From positions 74,079-138,078 of the forward strand of contig NZ_DALZFB010000011.1 in assembly GCF_031979925.1 (NCBI RefSeq): a stretch of DNA of 64,000 nt. Direction: 5' to 3'. Below are positions 1 to 10,201 of this stretch, in pieces. A program made the translations under genes and the position numbers. The stretch comes from Pseudescherichia sp031979925. GTDB taxonomy: Bacteria > Pseudomonadota > Gammaproteobacteria > Enterobacterales > Enterobacteriaceae. The notes under the pieces were generated by a model, which saw only the letters and a program-made list of their open reading frames with translations, searched no databases and was not told the DNA's origin. How positions within the stretch are numbered: the first letter of the stretch is position 1; every line of letters starts with the position of its first letter.

Positions 1-114
1 GAAGCGTGGTGCCCTGTACAGCCAGGCTTCCATATCTTCTACTCCAGCGAGCGCCAGCTCCTGCCAGCGTTGTCCCTGATTATTGAGACGCTACGCTTAT
101 CCGACCTACCTTAA
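1..114 (+). CDS. LysR-family regulator, C-terminal end only
   Basis: The first frame of the window is open from base 1 to a TAA at 112-114 and encodes 37 residues. The stretch reading FYSSERQLLPALSLIIETLR resembles the last helix of LysR-type transcription factors, whose effector-binding domains often end with a similar S-xR-x-LP-A-L-x-x-F/I-I-E motif. The gene starts outside the window. Its stop overlaps the stop of the convergent SemiSWEET gene by two bases. The target is unknown; the DNA-binding half is not visible. Confidence 0.6.
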   Translation, partial: EAWCPVQPGFHIFYSSERQLLPALSLIIETLRLSDLP

Positions 115-365
115 CGCAGGTGGTATTTCATAATTAAGACGGGCAGAGCAAACAGCAATGTCAGAAGATTCGCCGCGCTAATAGCCAAATCATTAATTAA
201 AAGCCCATAGAAAAACCACATCATCAGTCCGCAAACAAACATCGTGTACATCAGGCCGGAGATGCCTTGCGTATTGCGTGTGGAAAACACTTTTATCGCC
301 TGGGGCAAGAATGACAATGTCGTCAGGCTTGCCGCCATATAACCAATTACAGATACACATTCCAT
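111..365 (-). CDS. SemiSWEET (PQ-loop) sugar transporter
   Basis: This 84-residue protein is the usual size of a bacterial SemiSWEET: three membrane helices, with the PQ-loop motif (F-L-P-Q-A, residues 19-23) in helix 1 and an N-rich segment (ISAANLLTLLFALPV) in helix 3. SemiSWEETs are inner-membrane sugar facilitators that work as homodimers. The gene starts two bases after the melB stop, so it is almost surely translated with melB and is the last gene of the mel operon. Its substrate is unknown. An inferred job is moving free glucose or galactose released from melibiose. The family call is firm; the physiological role is a guess. Confidence 0.82.
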   Translation of the reverse strand: MECVSVIGYMAASLTTLSFLPQAIKVFSTRNTQGISGLMYTMFVCGLMMWFFYGLLINDLAISAANLLTLLFALPVLIMKYHLR

Positions 366-367
366 GG

Positions 368-1795
368 TTACGCCTTTGCGTCTGAAGTTTTCGTCGTGAT
401 GATGCTGGCTGGTTGGGTCTCAACAGGCGCTTTGGAGTTACGATATTTATCCAACAGGTGGATCTGTATTTTTCTCAGCATATCGCCATTGAGTTTGTAG
501 AGGCGGAAGTAGAAGATCAGGGTTATCAGGAAGAAGATCGCAGGCAGCGCAATCATAATAAATTGCATACCGATGACGGTACTTTCAGACTGCGCAACAT
601 TTGGTACGTAACCGATGATGCCAAGTATCAGGGAGATAAAGAATGCAGAAAATGCCGAGCCTCCTTTAACTACCATCGTTTGGACTGAATAGGCAATGCT
701 TTCGCAACGAACGTTGAGTTTGTACTCGCCATAATCCACGGTGTCCGCCACCATAATGACCTGTAGCACCCAGAACAACGCTGTCCCTACATTCAGCAAA
801 ATTCCAGCAACGGAAATTAACCACACATTGTGATACCCAGCCAGCGCTATCCAGAGCAGTACCCCGCCGCCAAAAATTGGCAGCACCGATGCGCCGGCCC
901 ACAGTAAGCGGCGTGACAACGCTTTTACCAGCCGTGGGAACAGAATCAGGGTTAACAGGTTTGCCGCCCCCGAATAAGACATGTAATACGGGAAGAGACT
1001 GGCGTCACCTATAACGTAGGTGAAGTAATAAATCGCGAATCCCGTAATAATGTTTGCTGCGATGTTGTAAGCCAGCGCCATACCCAGCAGGCAAGAAAGC
1101 TGATCGTTTTTATAGATCAATGCCACGATAGCCTTTAAGCTGAGGCGGCTACTGTCTTCGGTTGCATCACTGTCTGACGAGTAGACCTCTTTCACGTTTC
1201 GTAACATGATGATGGTTGAAGCAATGAAGAAGGCTATCAATACAAGCGTAAACATCTGGAAGCCGAAACCTCGGTCTTCGCCGCCGACATAGTTGACGAA
1301 CGGTAGCGTAACGCCTGCGGTGATAAACCCGGATAAACTGGCAAAGAAACGTGGAAACGGTACCAACTGTTCGCGTTCACGTTTATCCAGGGTAATGGTG
1401 GGCACCATCGACCAGAACGGAATATCCATGATGGTGTAGGTCATGCCCCATAAGATATAGGTCACGCAGACGAACACTACCTGCGTTGTACCTTCAAACA
1501 GATGCGCACTGAACAGTAAAAACAGAACAATCGAGTTTGCCAGCGTCCCCACCAGGATCCACGGCTTAAACTTCCCCCAGCGGCTACGGGTACTGTTGAC
1601 TATCCAGCCCATAATTGGATCGTTGATGGCATCCCAAATTCTTGCTATTAAAAACAGCGTGCCCACTAAGCCCACCGATAAACCGACAACATCGGTGTAG
1701 TAATACATCAGATACATGTAAACGATGCCGATAGCGAAATCTTTACCAAACGCCCCAAATCCATAACTGAGTTTTGTTGTAATTGATATGCTCAT
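368..1795 (-). CDS. melB: Melibiose/cation symporter MelB
   Basis: This 475-residue, 12-helix protein of the GPH (glycoside-pentoside-hexuronide) branch of the MFS imports melibiose with Na+, Li+ or H+. The N-terminus (TKLSYGFGAFGKDFAIGIVY) and the family motif DAINDPIMGWIVN near residue 55 match E. coli MelB closely as I remember it. Asp residues of the first helices used for cation binding lie in the DAINDP stretch. The gene lies 84 bases behind melA, separated by a small hairpin, and is followed by SemiSWEET after two bases. The ATG at 1793-1795 gives the E. coli-like MSIS start. It is under MelR control by inference. Confidence 0.95.
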   Translation of the reverse strand: MSISITTKLSYGFGAFGKDFAIGIVYMYLMYYYTDVVGLSVGLVGTLFLIARIWDAINDPIMGWIVNSTRSRWGKFKPWILVGTLANSIVLFLLFSAHLFEGTTQVVFVCVTYILWGMTYTIMDIPFWSMVPTITLDKREREQLVPFPRFFASLSGFITAGVTLPFVNYVGGEDRGFGFQMFTLVLIAFFIASTIIMLRNVKEVYSSDSDATEDSSRLSLKAIVALIYKNDQLSCLLGMALAYNIAANIITGFAIYYFTYVIGDASLFPYYMSYSGAANLLTLILFPRLVKALSRRLLWAGASVLPIFGGGVLLWIALAGYHNVWLISVAGILLNVGTALFWVLQVIMVADTVDYGEYKLNVRCESIAYSVQTMVVKGGSAFSAFFISLILGIIGYVPNVAQSESTVIGMQFIMIALPAIFFLITLIFYFRLYKLNGDMLRKIQIHLLDKYRNSKAPVETQPASIITTKTSDAKA

Positions 1796-1847
1796 ATAGG
1801 GTACCAGGCCACTGTTACCAGAGCCTTCCTTCTGTTATTAGATAGGT

Positions 1848-1874
1848 GAGAAGCCGGGCATGACGCCCGGCGTA
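1848..1874 (-). repeat. melA-melB intergenic hairpin (REP-like)
   Basis: The run GCCGGGCATGACGCCCGGC is an inverted repeat with GCCGGGC arms in the 84-base gap between melA and melB. It has no T-tract on either strand, so it looks like an mRNA-stabilising or REP-type element rather than a terminator. This could allow more melA than melB product from one transcript. Confidence 0.5.
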
Positions 1875-1879
1875 CTGAG

Positions 1880-3235
1880 TTATGCGCGATGAAGCCAGGC
1901 CGGTAACCAATCACCATGTGCTGTAATCAGGTCATCAACCAGGGCATAAATCTCCTCAATTCCAAGGACAGATGAAGTATGAGGGTCAAGCAGCGTGGCG
2001 TGATAAACGCGGTCGCGATTCTCTGTTAAAATCGCTTCGGTCAGTAAGGTCTGAACATTAACATTGGTTTGCATAAGTGCTGCCAGATGTGACGGTAGTG
2101 TGCCAACACGAGTCGGTTGAATTCCGTTGGCATCCACCAGGCACGCTACTTCAACACAGCAGCCCTGCGGCAGGTTATCGATAAGGTTATCGTTGCGCAC
2201 GTTGCCATAGATAACACTTGGCTCGCCCGTCCACAGCGCGTTCATAATGGTGCTGGCATATTCACGCGATGGCTTGATGTCGATGCGTTCTGCCGTTTTG
2301 TACTCTTCAAGCTCCTTGCGCCAGTTAGCCAGTTGCTCAACACAACGTTTTGGGTACTCATCCAACGGGACTTTGTAACGCTCAATCAAATCTTCACGCC
2401 CAGGTTTAATAAACCAAGGCGTATATTCTGCAAAGTGCTCAGACGATTCCGTCACGAAATAGCCCAGCTTTTTGAACATCTCGTAGCGGACGATATTTTC
2501 ACAGCGCGGATTGCCATGTAGATTGGGCTTCGGCGCTTCCCCACTTTCGTAAGCTCTCAGCAAATCCGGATAAATAGTGACGTATTCGCCTTGATCGTTT
2601 TTTTTCTCAAGCGAGAGATAAAATGCCATATGGTTGATACCGGCGCAGCGGTAGCGTAAGGACGCCGGGTCGATAGACAAATCACGCGCCAGCTCTTCAG
2701 CCGTTCCCTGCACCGAGTGACACAGTCCCACTTGTTTGATCTGCGGGTAGCGTGCATACATCGCCCAGGTGTTCATCGCCATAGGATTCACGTAGTTAAG
2801 CATCGTGGCATCCGGGCAAACTTGCGTCATGTCTTCACAAATCTGCCATAAATGCGGGATGGTACGCAGGGCACGCATAATTCCGCCAGGGCCTAAGGTA
2901 TCGGCAATAGTTTGTTCCAGTCCGTGCTTTTTACAGACGGCAAAATCCGTGACGGTACAGGGTTCGTAGCCGCCAATCTGGAAAGCAACCACAACGAAAT
3001 CAGCATCCTGAAGGGCTTGTTTCTGGTCGGTATGGCAGGTGATTTTTCCGCAGGCGCCTGCAGAGTCCATCAGTTTACGTACCACAATGTGTGACTCTTC
3101 CAGACGCGTTTCATCAATATCCATCAGGGCGATATGGGCCGATTTCAGCGCCGGGCGATGAAAAACATCCCCGAGAATGTTTTTAACAAAAATCGTCGAG
3201 CCTGCGCCGATAAAGGTAATTTTTGGTGCTGACAT
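1880..3235 (-). CDS. melA: Alpha-galactosidase MelA (GH4)
   Basis: This cytoplasmic glycoside hydrolase of family 4 splits melibiose and other alpha-galactosides with NAD+ and Mn2+. The N-terminal Rossmann motif ITFIGAGSTIFVKN binds NAD; GLCHSVQGTAEEL and GINHMAFY supply the metal-binding Cys and His. The 451 residues match the usual length. I chose the ATG at 3233-3235 (MSAPKITF), which has GGAG eight bases upstream, over an in-frame codon at 3253 that would add six basic residues. It is the first gene of the mel operon, divergent from melR, with a shared regulatory region of 272 bases. Confidence 0.95.
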   Translation of the reverse strand: MSAPKITFIGAGSTIFVKNILGDVFHRPALKSAHIALMDIDETRLEESHIVVRKLMDSAGACGKITCHTDQKQALQDADFVVVAFQIGGYEPCTVTDFAVCKKHGLEQTIADTLGPGGIMRALRTIPHLWQICEDMTQVCPDATMLNYVNPMAMNTWAMYARYPQIKQVGLCHSVQGTAEELARDLSIDPASLRYRCAGINHMAFYLSLEKKNDQGEYVTIYPDLLRAYESGEAPKPNLHGNPRCENIVRYEMFKKLGYFVTESSEHFAEYTPWFIKPGREDLIERYKVPLDEYPKRCVEQLANWRKELEEYKTAERIDIKPSREYASTIMNALWTGEPSVIYGNVRNDNLIDNLPQGCCVEVACLVDANGIQPTRVGTLPSHLAALMQTNVNVQTLLTEAILTENRDRVYHATLLDPHTSSVLGIEEIYALVDDLITAHGDWLPAWLHRA

Positions 3236-3280
3236 TTTCTTTCTCCGTGGCATAAGTGAACCCCGTCAGATTGGCATGTC

Positions 3281-3294
3281 GAGAACCGGTTCTC
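3281..3294. promoter_or_regulatory. Perfect palindrome GAGAACCGGTTCTC upstream of melA
   Basis: A 14-base perfect palindrome lies about 45 bases upstream of the melA start. The AACCGGTT core with symmetric flanks is the type of site bound by LacI/GalR-family repressors of sugar operons. No LacI-type gene adjoins the mel locus here (malI is 3 kb away and has its own, different operators), so the binding protein is unknown. It could also simply form a hairpin in the melA leader. Confidence 0.4.
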
Positions 3295-3316
3295 CTCCAT
3301 CTTCCTTACTTAGCAT

Positions 3317-3368
3317 TCCGGAAAACTCAGATTGGTTTCATCACTCATTTAAATATGAGTTTTCCGGA
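3317..3368. promoter_or_regulatory. MelR operator pair (inverted repeat)
   Basis: TCCGGAAAACTCA at 3317-3329 is repeated exactly in inverse orientation (TGAGTTTTCCGGA) at 3356-3368, 39 bases apart, midway between melA and melR. MelR is known to bind several sites in this intergenic region in E. coli, both to activate melAB with CRP and to limit its own expression. The assignment to MelR rests on position and symmetry; I cannot align it to footprinted sites here. Confidence 0.65.
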
Positions 3369-3507
3369 TTTTTTCATCGGGAAAGCAGACAATATCGGCT
3401 ATCAGACTTATAACCGCCCGCTTATATCGACAAATTTTCCTTATTCTCACAGTCACAGAAAAACTTTTGTGCCAGTATTTCTGACAATTCAGGAAACGGA
3501 GAGAACA

Positions 3508-4434
3508 ATGAACATCATCCCTAATAGCCTCCCGCCCGACCCGGATATGTGCAGCAGCACCGATAGCAATACGCGCAGTCCTTTGTCGCTCTACTCCGAA
3601 TACCAACGCATGGATATCGAGCTACGCAGGCCTCAGCATATGGAAGCCTGCCACTGGCACGGGCAGGTCGAGGTGAATGTTCCGTTTGACGGCGACGTAG
3701 AATACTTAATCAATAATGAAACGGTGCAGATTAAGCAGGGACATATCACGATATTTTGGGCCTGTACTCCGCATCAGCTCACCCGCCCTGGCGAATGCAA
3801 AAACATGGCTATTTTTAGTCTTCCTATGCATCTTTTCCTCTCCTGGCCACTGGACCGGCAGCTTATCAATCATGTCACCCACGGTACGGTGCTTAAATCC
3901 CTGACTGCGCAGCAGCTTAGCCCCTTTGAAGTTCAGCGCTGGCAGGAGGAGATCAGAAGCCCCAATGAGCAAATTCGCCAGTTAGTCATCGATGAAATCT
4001 GCCTCATGTTCAAACGTTTTAGCCTGTCAGGTTGGCAGCCGATTCTGGTGAATAAACCCGCCCGTACGCGCAGCAGCGGTAACAATGTGTCACGCCATGC
4101 ACAATTTTATGTCAGCCAAATGCTGGAATTTATCGGCAAGAATTACGACCAGGCGTTGACCATCGAGCAGGTTGCTGAACACGTCAAACTTAATCCGAAT
4201 TATGCGATGGGGATATTTCAGCGCGTGATGCAGCTCACCATGAAGCAATACATTACTGCGATGCGCATTAACCACGTGCGGGCACTTCTTAGTGATACGG
4301 ACAAGTCGATTCTGGATATTGCCCTCACTGCCGGGTTCCACTCCAGCAGCAGCTTTTACAGCACATTTAACAAATATGTTGGGATGTCGCCGCATAACTA
4401 CCGCAAACTGCGCCAGTTAAGGAGTGGTAGCTAA
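3508..4434 (+). CDS. melR: Melibiose regulator MelR (AraC family)
   Basis: This 308-residue AraC-type activator has an N-terminal cupin-like sensor domain (CHWHGQVEVNVPFDGDVEYL) and a C-terminal double helix-turn-helix (ALTIEQVAEHVKLNPNYAMG, then SILDIALTAGFHSSSSFYST). It activates melAB when melibiose is present. The open frame extends upstream to 3256, but the ATG at 3508 with AAACGGAGA before it gives the length and start known for E. coli MelR; the longer reading would run through the operator sites. It is divergent from melA. The N-terminus carries about eight residues not found in E. coli. Confidence 0.94.
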   Translation: MNIIPNSLPPDPDMCSSTDSNTRSPLSLYSEYQRMDIELRRPQHMEACHWHGQVEVNVPFDGDVEYLINNETVQIKQGHITIFWACTPHQLTRPGECKNMAIFSLPMHLFLSWPLDRQLINHVTHGTVLKSLTAQQLSPFEVQRWQEEIRSPNEQIRQLVIDEICLMFKRFSLSGWQPILVNKPARTRSSGNNVSRHAQFYVSQMLEFIGKNYDQALTIEQVAEHVKLNPNYAMGIFQRVMQLTMKQYITAMRINHVRALLSDTDKSILDIALTAGFHSSSSFYSTFNKYVGMSPHNYRKLRQLRSGS

Positions 4435-4484
4435 TCAACCGGGTGGCTTAACAACGTCCGCTTCTGTCACAAAGCGGACATCAA

Positions 4485-5657
4485 TCATAACAAAGCATTG
4501 ATCCCTGTAATCAGTCTGCTGAGGCCCTGATCCAGTTTCTCCCGCGGGCAGCCTGCATTCAGCCGGACAAACCCGTTCCCTTCGGGGCCATAGGTATAGC
4601 CGGGCATAATTGCCACTTTCTGCTGGTGGATAAGCACATCCTGCAATGCATGGTCGTCGAGATTAAGCGGGCGCAGATCGATCCACGCCAGATAACTTGC
4701 CTCGGGCGGCTGCCAGCGAAGCTGAGGATAAGCCTGATTGAGCTGGCTGGCGATGGTCACCATATTACCATGCAGGTAGGTGCGAAGCGCATCCAGCCAC
4801 GGCGCGCCCTCGCGGTAGGCGGCAATATGAGCGCAGAGCGAAAGCACCGCCGGGGAGGAGAGCCCGTCCCGGCCCTTTAGCGCGGTGAGATAGTCCTCAC
4901 GGCGTTGAGCGTTGCTGATTATCCCATACGCCCCGGTCAGAGCCGGAATGTTAAAGCTTTTTGATCCGGATGTGAGCAACGCCCACTCGCCTTGCCCCAC
5001 CTGGCACCAGGGAATATGTTTCGCCTCACCCCAGACCATATCCATATGTATCTCGTCGCTAATCACCCGGACACCATGGCGTTCGCAAAGCCTGGACATC
5101 GCCTCCAGCTCTTCACGCGTCCACACTTTCCCTGTCGGATTATGCGGGCTGCACAGCAGCAGGATTTTAGTCTCCGGCAGGGAGAGCATGGCCTCAAGGA
5201 CAGCCAGATCGCACCCCCAGCCGGTATCGGTTTTCTCCAGCGGCACGCTCAGGACGCGGCGCTGGTTACCCTCAATCGCTTTATAGAACGCATCGTAGGC
5301 CGGAGTGTGAATGACCACTGCGTCTCCCGGCGCAGACCACTGACGGATAAGCTCGGAAGCCATGTAGATAACCGACGGACCGTAAACGATGGTCTCGGGA
5401 TCGACCTCTGTGGCAAAGCGGGTTCCGTACCAGTGGCAGACCGCGCCAAGGAAATCCTCATTCTTCCAGCGGCTGTAGCCCAGCACGCCATGCGCCAGCC
5501 GCTGCTGGATGGCGTCAATAATGCAGGGGGCGGTAGCGAAATCCATATCCGAGATGGTGAACGGCAGCAGGTCGGCCACGCCAAACCGATCCGCTACGTA
5601 GTCCCACTGCGTACACCATGTTCCATGCCGGTCGATCGCCGTAGAAAAATCAAACAT
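4485..5657 (-). CDS. malY: PLP-dependent C-S lyase / maltose-system repressor MalY
   Basis: This 390-residue fold-type I aminotransferase-like enzyme has cystathionine beta-lyase activity and, in E. coli, also binds and inactivates the maltose activator MalT. The pyridoxal-binding lysine is K233 in SGSKSFNIPA, and the cofactor-contacting SPHNPTGKVW and DEIHMD motifs are present. The length is identical to E. coli MalY. It is transcribed after malX with an 11-base gap, so it belongs to the MalI-controlled malXY operon. Confidence 0.95.
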   Translation of the reverse strand: MFDFSTAIDRHGTWCTQWDYVADRFGVADLLPFTISDMDFATAPCIIDAIQQRLAHGVLGYSRWKNEDFLGAVCHWYGTRFATEVDPETIVYGPSVIYMASELIRQWSAPGDAVVIHTPAYDAFYKAIEGNQRRVLSVPLEKTDTGWGCDLAVLEAMLSLPETKILLLCSPHNPTGKVWTREELEAMSRLCERHGVRVISDEIHMDMVWGEAKHIPWCQVGQGEWALLTSGSKSFNIPALTGAYGIISNAQRREDYLTALKGRDGLSSPAVLSLCAHIAAYREGAPWLDALRTYLHGNMVTIASQLNQAYPQLRWQPPEASYLAWIDLRPLNLDDHALQDVLIHQQKVAIMPGYTYGPEGNGFVRLNAGCPREKLDQGLSRLITGINALL

Positions 5658-5668
5658 AGCCTTATCCT

Positions 5669-7261
5669 TTATGCCTGCACCGAGTTCATCAGGGCTTCCA
5701 TCTCATCTTTCACCGACTGCACCTGGGGGCCAATCACTACCTGCAAGTTATGCTGGTTGAGCTGTACCACGCCAATGGCACGATTGTCCTTAAGGGCCTG
5801 CACATTAACGCGAGACATATCGTTAACGGAGAGGCGCAGGCGGGTGATGCAGTTATCGAGGGTGACAATATTTTCACTCCCGCCCAGCGCAGCGAGAATT
5901 GCCGGTACGTTATAGCCTGAACGTCCCAGCGCGCCTGCCATCGTCTTCTCGACGGTGCTGGCCGTTTCAATATCCCGGCCCGGCGTTTTCAAATTAAAGT
6001 GCAGAATAGCAAAGCGGAAGATGATGTAGTACACCGCGAACCAGACGGCGGCGACCACCGGCACGAGATACCACTTGGTCGCCAGACCGTGCAGGATGCC
6101 AAATACGACAAAATCAATCACGTTGCCGTCGGTGTTGCCGATGGTGACGCCCAGCACGGCCATCACCGTAAAGCCGAGGCCGGTGAGCAGGGCGTGAATA
6201 AGGTAGAGCACCGGGGCGACAAACAGGAAAAGAAACTCTAACGGCTCCGTGGTGCCGCCGACCACACAGGCAATCAGGCCGGAAATCAACAGCCCCTTAA
6301 TTTTATGCCGGTTCTCGGGACGGGCGCAGTGGTACATCGCCAGCGCCGCGCCGGGCAGGCCGCCCAGGAAGGCAGGCATTTTTCCCTGAGAGAGGAAGCG
6401 CGTGGCGCTTTCAGAAAAACCGTGGGTGGTCGGGCAGCTCAACTGGGCCTGGAAGATGGTCAGCGCACCGCTGACGGTGTGGCCGCAGACCTCCTGGGTG
6501 CCGCCTGCGTCCGTGAAGCGGATCAGGGCAACCAAAATATGCTGCAAGCCAAACGGCAGCAGCAGACGCTCGCCGGTGCCGAAGATCATCGGCCCAAAAT
6601 CACCGGCGCTGTTTATGATCTGGCCCAGACCACGGATCCCCATGGCGAAGACGGGCCAGATAAGGGGGATCACCAGACCGACCAGTCCCATCGCCACGGT
6701 GGTAACAATAGGAACGAAGCGGGTGCCGCCAAAAAACGCGAGCGCATCTGGCAGCCTGATGGTGTGGAAGCGTTCATGCAGCAGCCAGACAATAACCCCG
6801 GCGATGACCGCCCCGAGGATCCCGGTATCAATGGACTGAATGCCCAGCACGCTTTGAATATTGTAGGCCTTTAGCAGCGCCGCATCGGTGGTTGGCAGGA
6901 TGCCTTTTGCCGTTAGCCAGAAGTTAACGGCCAGGTTCATCACCGCGTAGCCGACGAAGCCGGCAAAGGCAGCAATGCCTTTATTCTCACGCGCCAGCCC
7001 CAGCGGAATGGCGATGCAGAACATCACCGGTAAAAAACTAAAGGCGAAGGAGCCAATCTTGCTCATCCATATAAAGATTGCCTGCAGGACCGGATTGCCC
7101 AGCACAGGGATCAGCGTCATGACGTCGCGGCTGCTCAACGAGCTGCCAATGCCTAACATGATCCCGCAAAAAGAGAGCAGCGCGACGGGCAGCATAAAGG
7201 TTTTGCCCAGCTGCTGAAAAAATTCCCACAGCGTGATTTTCTGTACGGTTTTCGTCGTCAT
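5669..7261 (-). CDS. malX: PTS glucose/maltose-type EIICB component MalX
   Basis: This 530-residue membrane sugar transporter of the phosphotransferase system has an N-terminal EIIC domain with about ten helices and a C-terminal EIIB domain. The EIIB phosphorylation cysteine lies in TLDNCITRLRLSV near residue 470. E. coli MalX can transport glucose and maltose; its true substrate is still unclear. No EIIA domain is present, so it relies on a separate EIIA (probably Crr). It is the first gene of malXY, divergent from malI, with a MalI operator in front. Confidence 0.95.
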   Translation of the reverse strand: MTTKTVQKITLWEFFQQLGKTFMLPVALLSFCGIMLGIGSSLSSRDVMTLIPVLGNPVLQAIFIWMSKIGSFAFSFLPVMFCIAIPLGLARENKGIAAFAGFVGYAVMNLAVNFWLTAKGILPTTDAALLKAYNIQSVLGIQSIDTGILGAVIAGVIVWLLHERFHTIRLPDALAFFGGTRFVPIVTTVAMGLVGLVIPLIWPVFAMGIRGLGQIINSAGDFGPMIFGTGERLLLPFGLQHILVALIRFTDAGGTQEVCGHTVSGALTIFQAQLSCPTTHGFSESATRFLSQGKMPAFLGGLPGAALAMYHCARPENRHKIKGLLISGLIACVVGGTTEPLEFLFLFVAPVLYLIHALLTGLGFTVMAVLGVTIGNTDGNVIDFVVFGILHGLATKWYLVPVVAAVWFAVYYIIFRFAILHFNLKTPGRDIETASTVEKTMAGALGRSGYNVPAILAALGGSENIVTLDNCITRLRLSVNDMSRVNVQALKDNRAIGVVQLNQHNLQVVIGPQVQSVKDEMEALMNSVQA

Positions 7262-7314
7262 AAACGACTCCTTGTCGAAAAAGAGGTGCAGATGAGATTG
7301 TAGTGGGGATGAAA

Positions 7315-7330
7315 GATAAAACGTTTTACC
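7315..7330. promoter_or_regulatory. MalI operator 1 (malX side)
   Basis: GATAAAACGTTTTACC differs from the perfect palindrome at 7394-7409 in one arm position. It lies 54 bases upstream of malX. MalI is a LacI-family repressor known to bind this type of sequence between malI and malX in E. coli. Confidence 0.85.
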
Positions 7331-7339
7331 TAATTTTTA

Positions 7340-7355
7340 TGCGCTATAAATCACA
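7340..7355. promoter_or_regulatory. Possible CRP half-consensus site between the MalI operators
   Basis: TGCGCTATAAATCACA has a perfect TCACA half on one side and a weak TGCGC half on the other, separated by six bases. The E. coli malI-malX promoters are CRP dependent, and this spot between the two operators is where a CRP site would be expected. The second half is poor, so this is tentative. Confidence 0.4.
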
Positions 7356-7392
7356 CAACTGAGCAATAAAAAAGCGTATAAAATAGTCCTAT

Positions 7393-7410
7393 AGATAAAA
7401 CGTTTTATCT
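7393..7410. promoter_or_regulatory. MalI operator 2 (malI side)
   Basis: AGATAAAACGTTTTATCT is a perfect 18-base palindrome 27 bases upstream of malI. It should mediate autoregulation by MalI. Confidence 0.88.
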
Positions 7411-7437
7411 ACGCCAGGATCGGGGATTTACGCTTTT

Positions 7438-8466
7438 ATGGCCACTCTAAAAAAAATAACCATTAACGATGTCGCGGTGGCGGCGGGGGTTTCCGTCAGC
7501 ACCGTTTCGCTGGTGCTCAGCGGCAAAGGCCGTATCTCCACGGCGACCGGCGAACGTGTTAATCAGGCTATCGAGCGACTCGGCTTTGTTCGTAACCGTC
7601 AGGCTTCCGCTCTGCGCGGCGGGCAGAGCGGGGTGATTGGCCTGATTGTCCGTAACCTCTCTTCACCGTTTTATGCCGAACTCACGGCCGGACTTACCGA
7701 GGCGCTCGAAGCCCAGGGGCGAATGGTATTTCTCCTGCACGGTGGCGACGGCGGCGAGCAACTCCTCCAGCGCTTTAATACCCTGCTGGCGCAGGGAGTA
7801 GACGGCGTTGTAATCGCCGGAGGCGCGGGGGTAAGCGGTGAACTTCAGGCCTGTGCCGCCGAGCAAGGCACGCCACTCGTGTTTGCTTCCCGAGCCAGCT
7901 ACCTTGACGATGCCGACTGCGTCAGGCCGGATAACATGCAGGCAGCCCAGATGCTCACCGAGTATCTGATTCAGCGTGGTCATCAGCGTATTGCCTGGCT
8001 GGGGGGCAACAGCGCCTCGCTAACGCGGGCAGAGAGAGTGGGCGGCTATTGTGCCACCCTGCTGAAATATGGTTTACCCTTTCACAGCGAATGGGTCGTT
8101 GAGTGCGACACCAGTCAGAAGCAGAGCGCCGAAGCGGTCGCGGCGCTGCTACGGCGTAATCCCACCATCAGCGCGGTAGTGTGTTACAACGATGTTATTG
8201 CCCGTGGCGCCTGGTTTGGTTTAATGCGGGCGGGACGACAGAGCGGTGAGGCAGGGATGGATAGCTACTTTGAGCAGCAGGTGACCCTGGCCGCCTTTGC
8301 GGATGTCACTGAGAGCGCACTGGATGAACTGCCGATTATCTGGGTAACGACGCCTGCAAGGGAGATGGGCTATACCCTGGCGGAGCGGATCATGCAGCGT
8401 ATTGCGAAGGAGGATAGCCTTGCCCGCAGCCAGACCCTCAAGGCCCGACTCATCGCCAAAAAATAG
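7438..8466 (+). CDS. malI: Maltose-regulon repressor MalI (LacI family)
   Basis: This 342-residue LacI/GalR repressor has an N-terminal helix-turn-helix (ITINDVAVAAGVSVSTVSLV), hinge helix region (ASALRGG) and periplasmic-binding-like effector domain beginning at SGVIGLIVR. It represses malXY and itself through the two palindromes upstream. The ATG at 7438 gives the same N-terminus (MATxKKITI) as the E. coli protein. The inducer is unknown in the family. Confidence 0.95.
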   Translation: MATLKKITINDVAVAAGVSVSTVSLVLSGKGRISTATGERVNQAIERLGFVRNRQASALRGGQSGVIGLIVRNLSSPFYAELTAGLTEALEAQGRMVFLLHGGDGGEQLLQRFNTLLAQGVDGVVIAGGAGVSGELQACAAEQGTPLVFASRASYLDDADCVRPDNMQAAQMLTEYLIQRGHQRIAWLGGNSASLTRAERVGGYCATLLKYGLPFHSEWVVECDTSQKQSAEAVAALLRRNPTISAVVCYNDVIARGAWFGLMRAGRQSGEAGMDSYFEQQVTLAAFADVTESALDELPIIWVTTPAREMGYTLAERIMQRIAKEDSLARSQTLKARLIAKK

Positions 8467-8484
8467 CCCCTCCGGAGAGGGGCT
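8458..8484 (-). terminator. Terminator of ydgA, overlapping the malI stop
   Basis: AGCCCCTC-TCCG-GAGGGGCT forms a strong stem, followed on the minus strand by ATTTTTT. It lies just past the ydgA stop and overlaps the end of malI. On the plus strand no T-run follows, so it works mainly for ydgA. Confidence 0.75.
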
Positions 8485-8490
8485 GGAGCA

Positions 8491-10104
<1,614 letters not shown>

Positions 10105-10201
10105 AGCGATTATCCCTAAAAATGAAACCAGGCGGAAAAAGCCGCCTGGAGAGTCGTAAGGTCTTGCTAAGCTTAGCAATAAGGTACAAAAAGGTCAGTA
10201 C

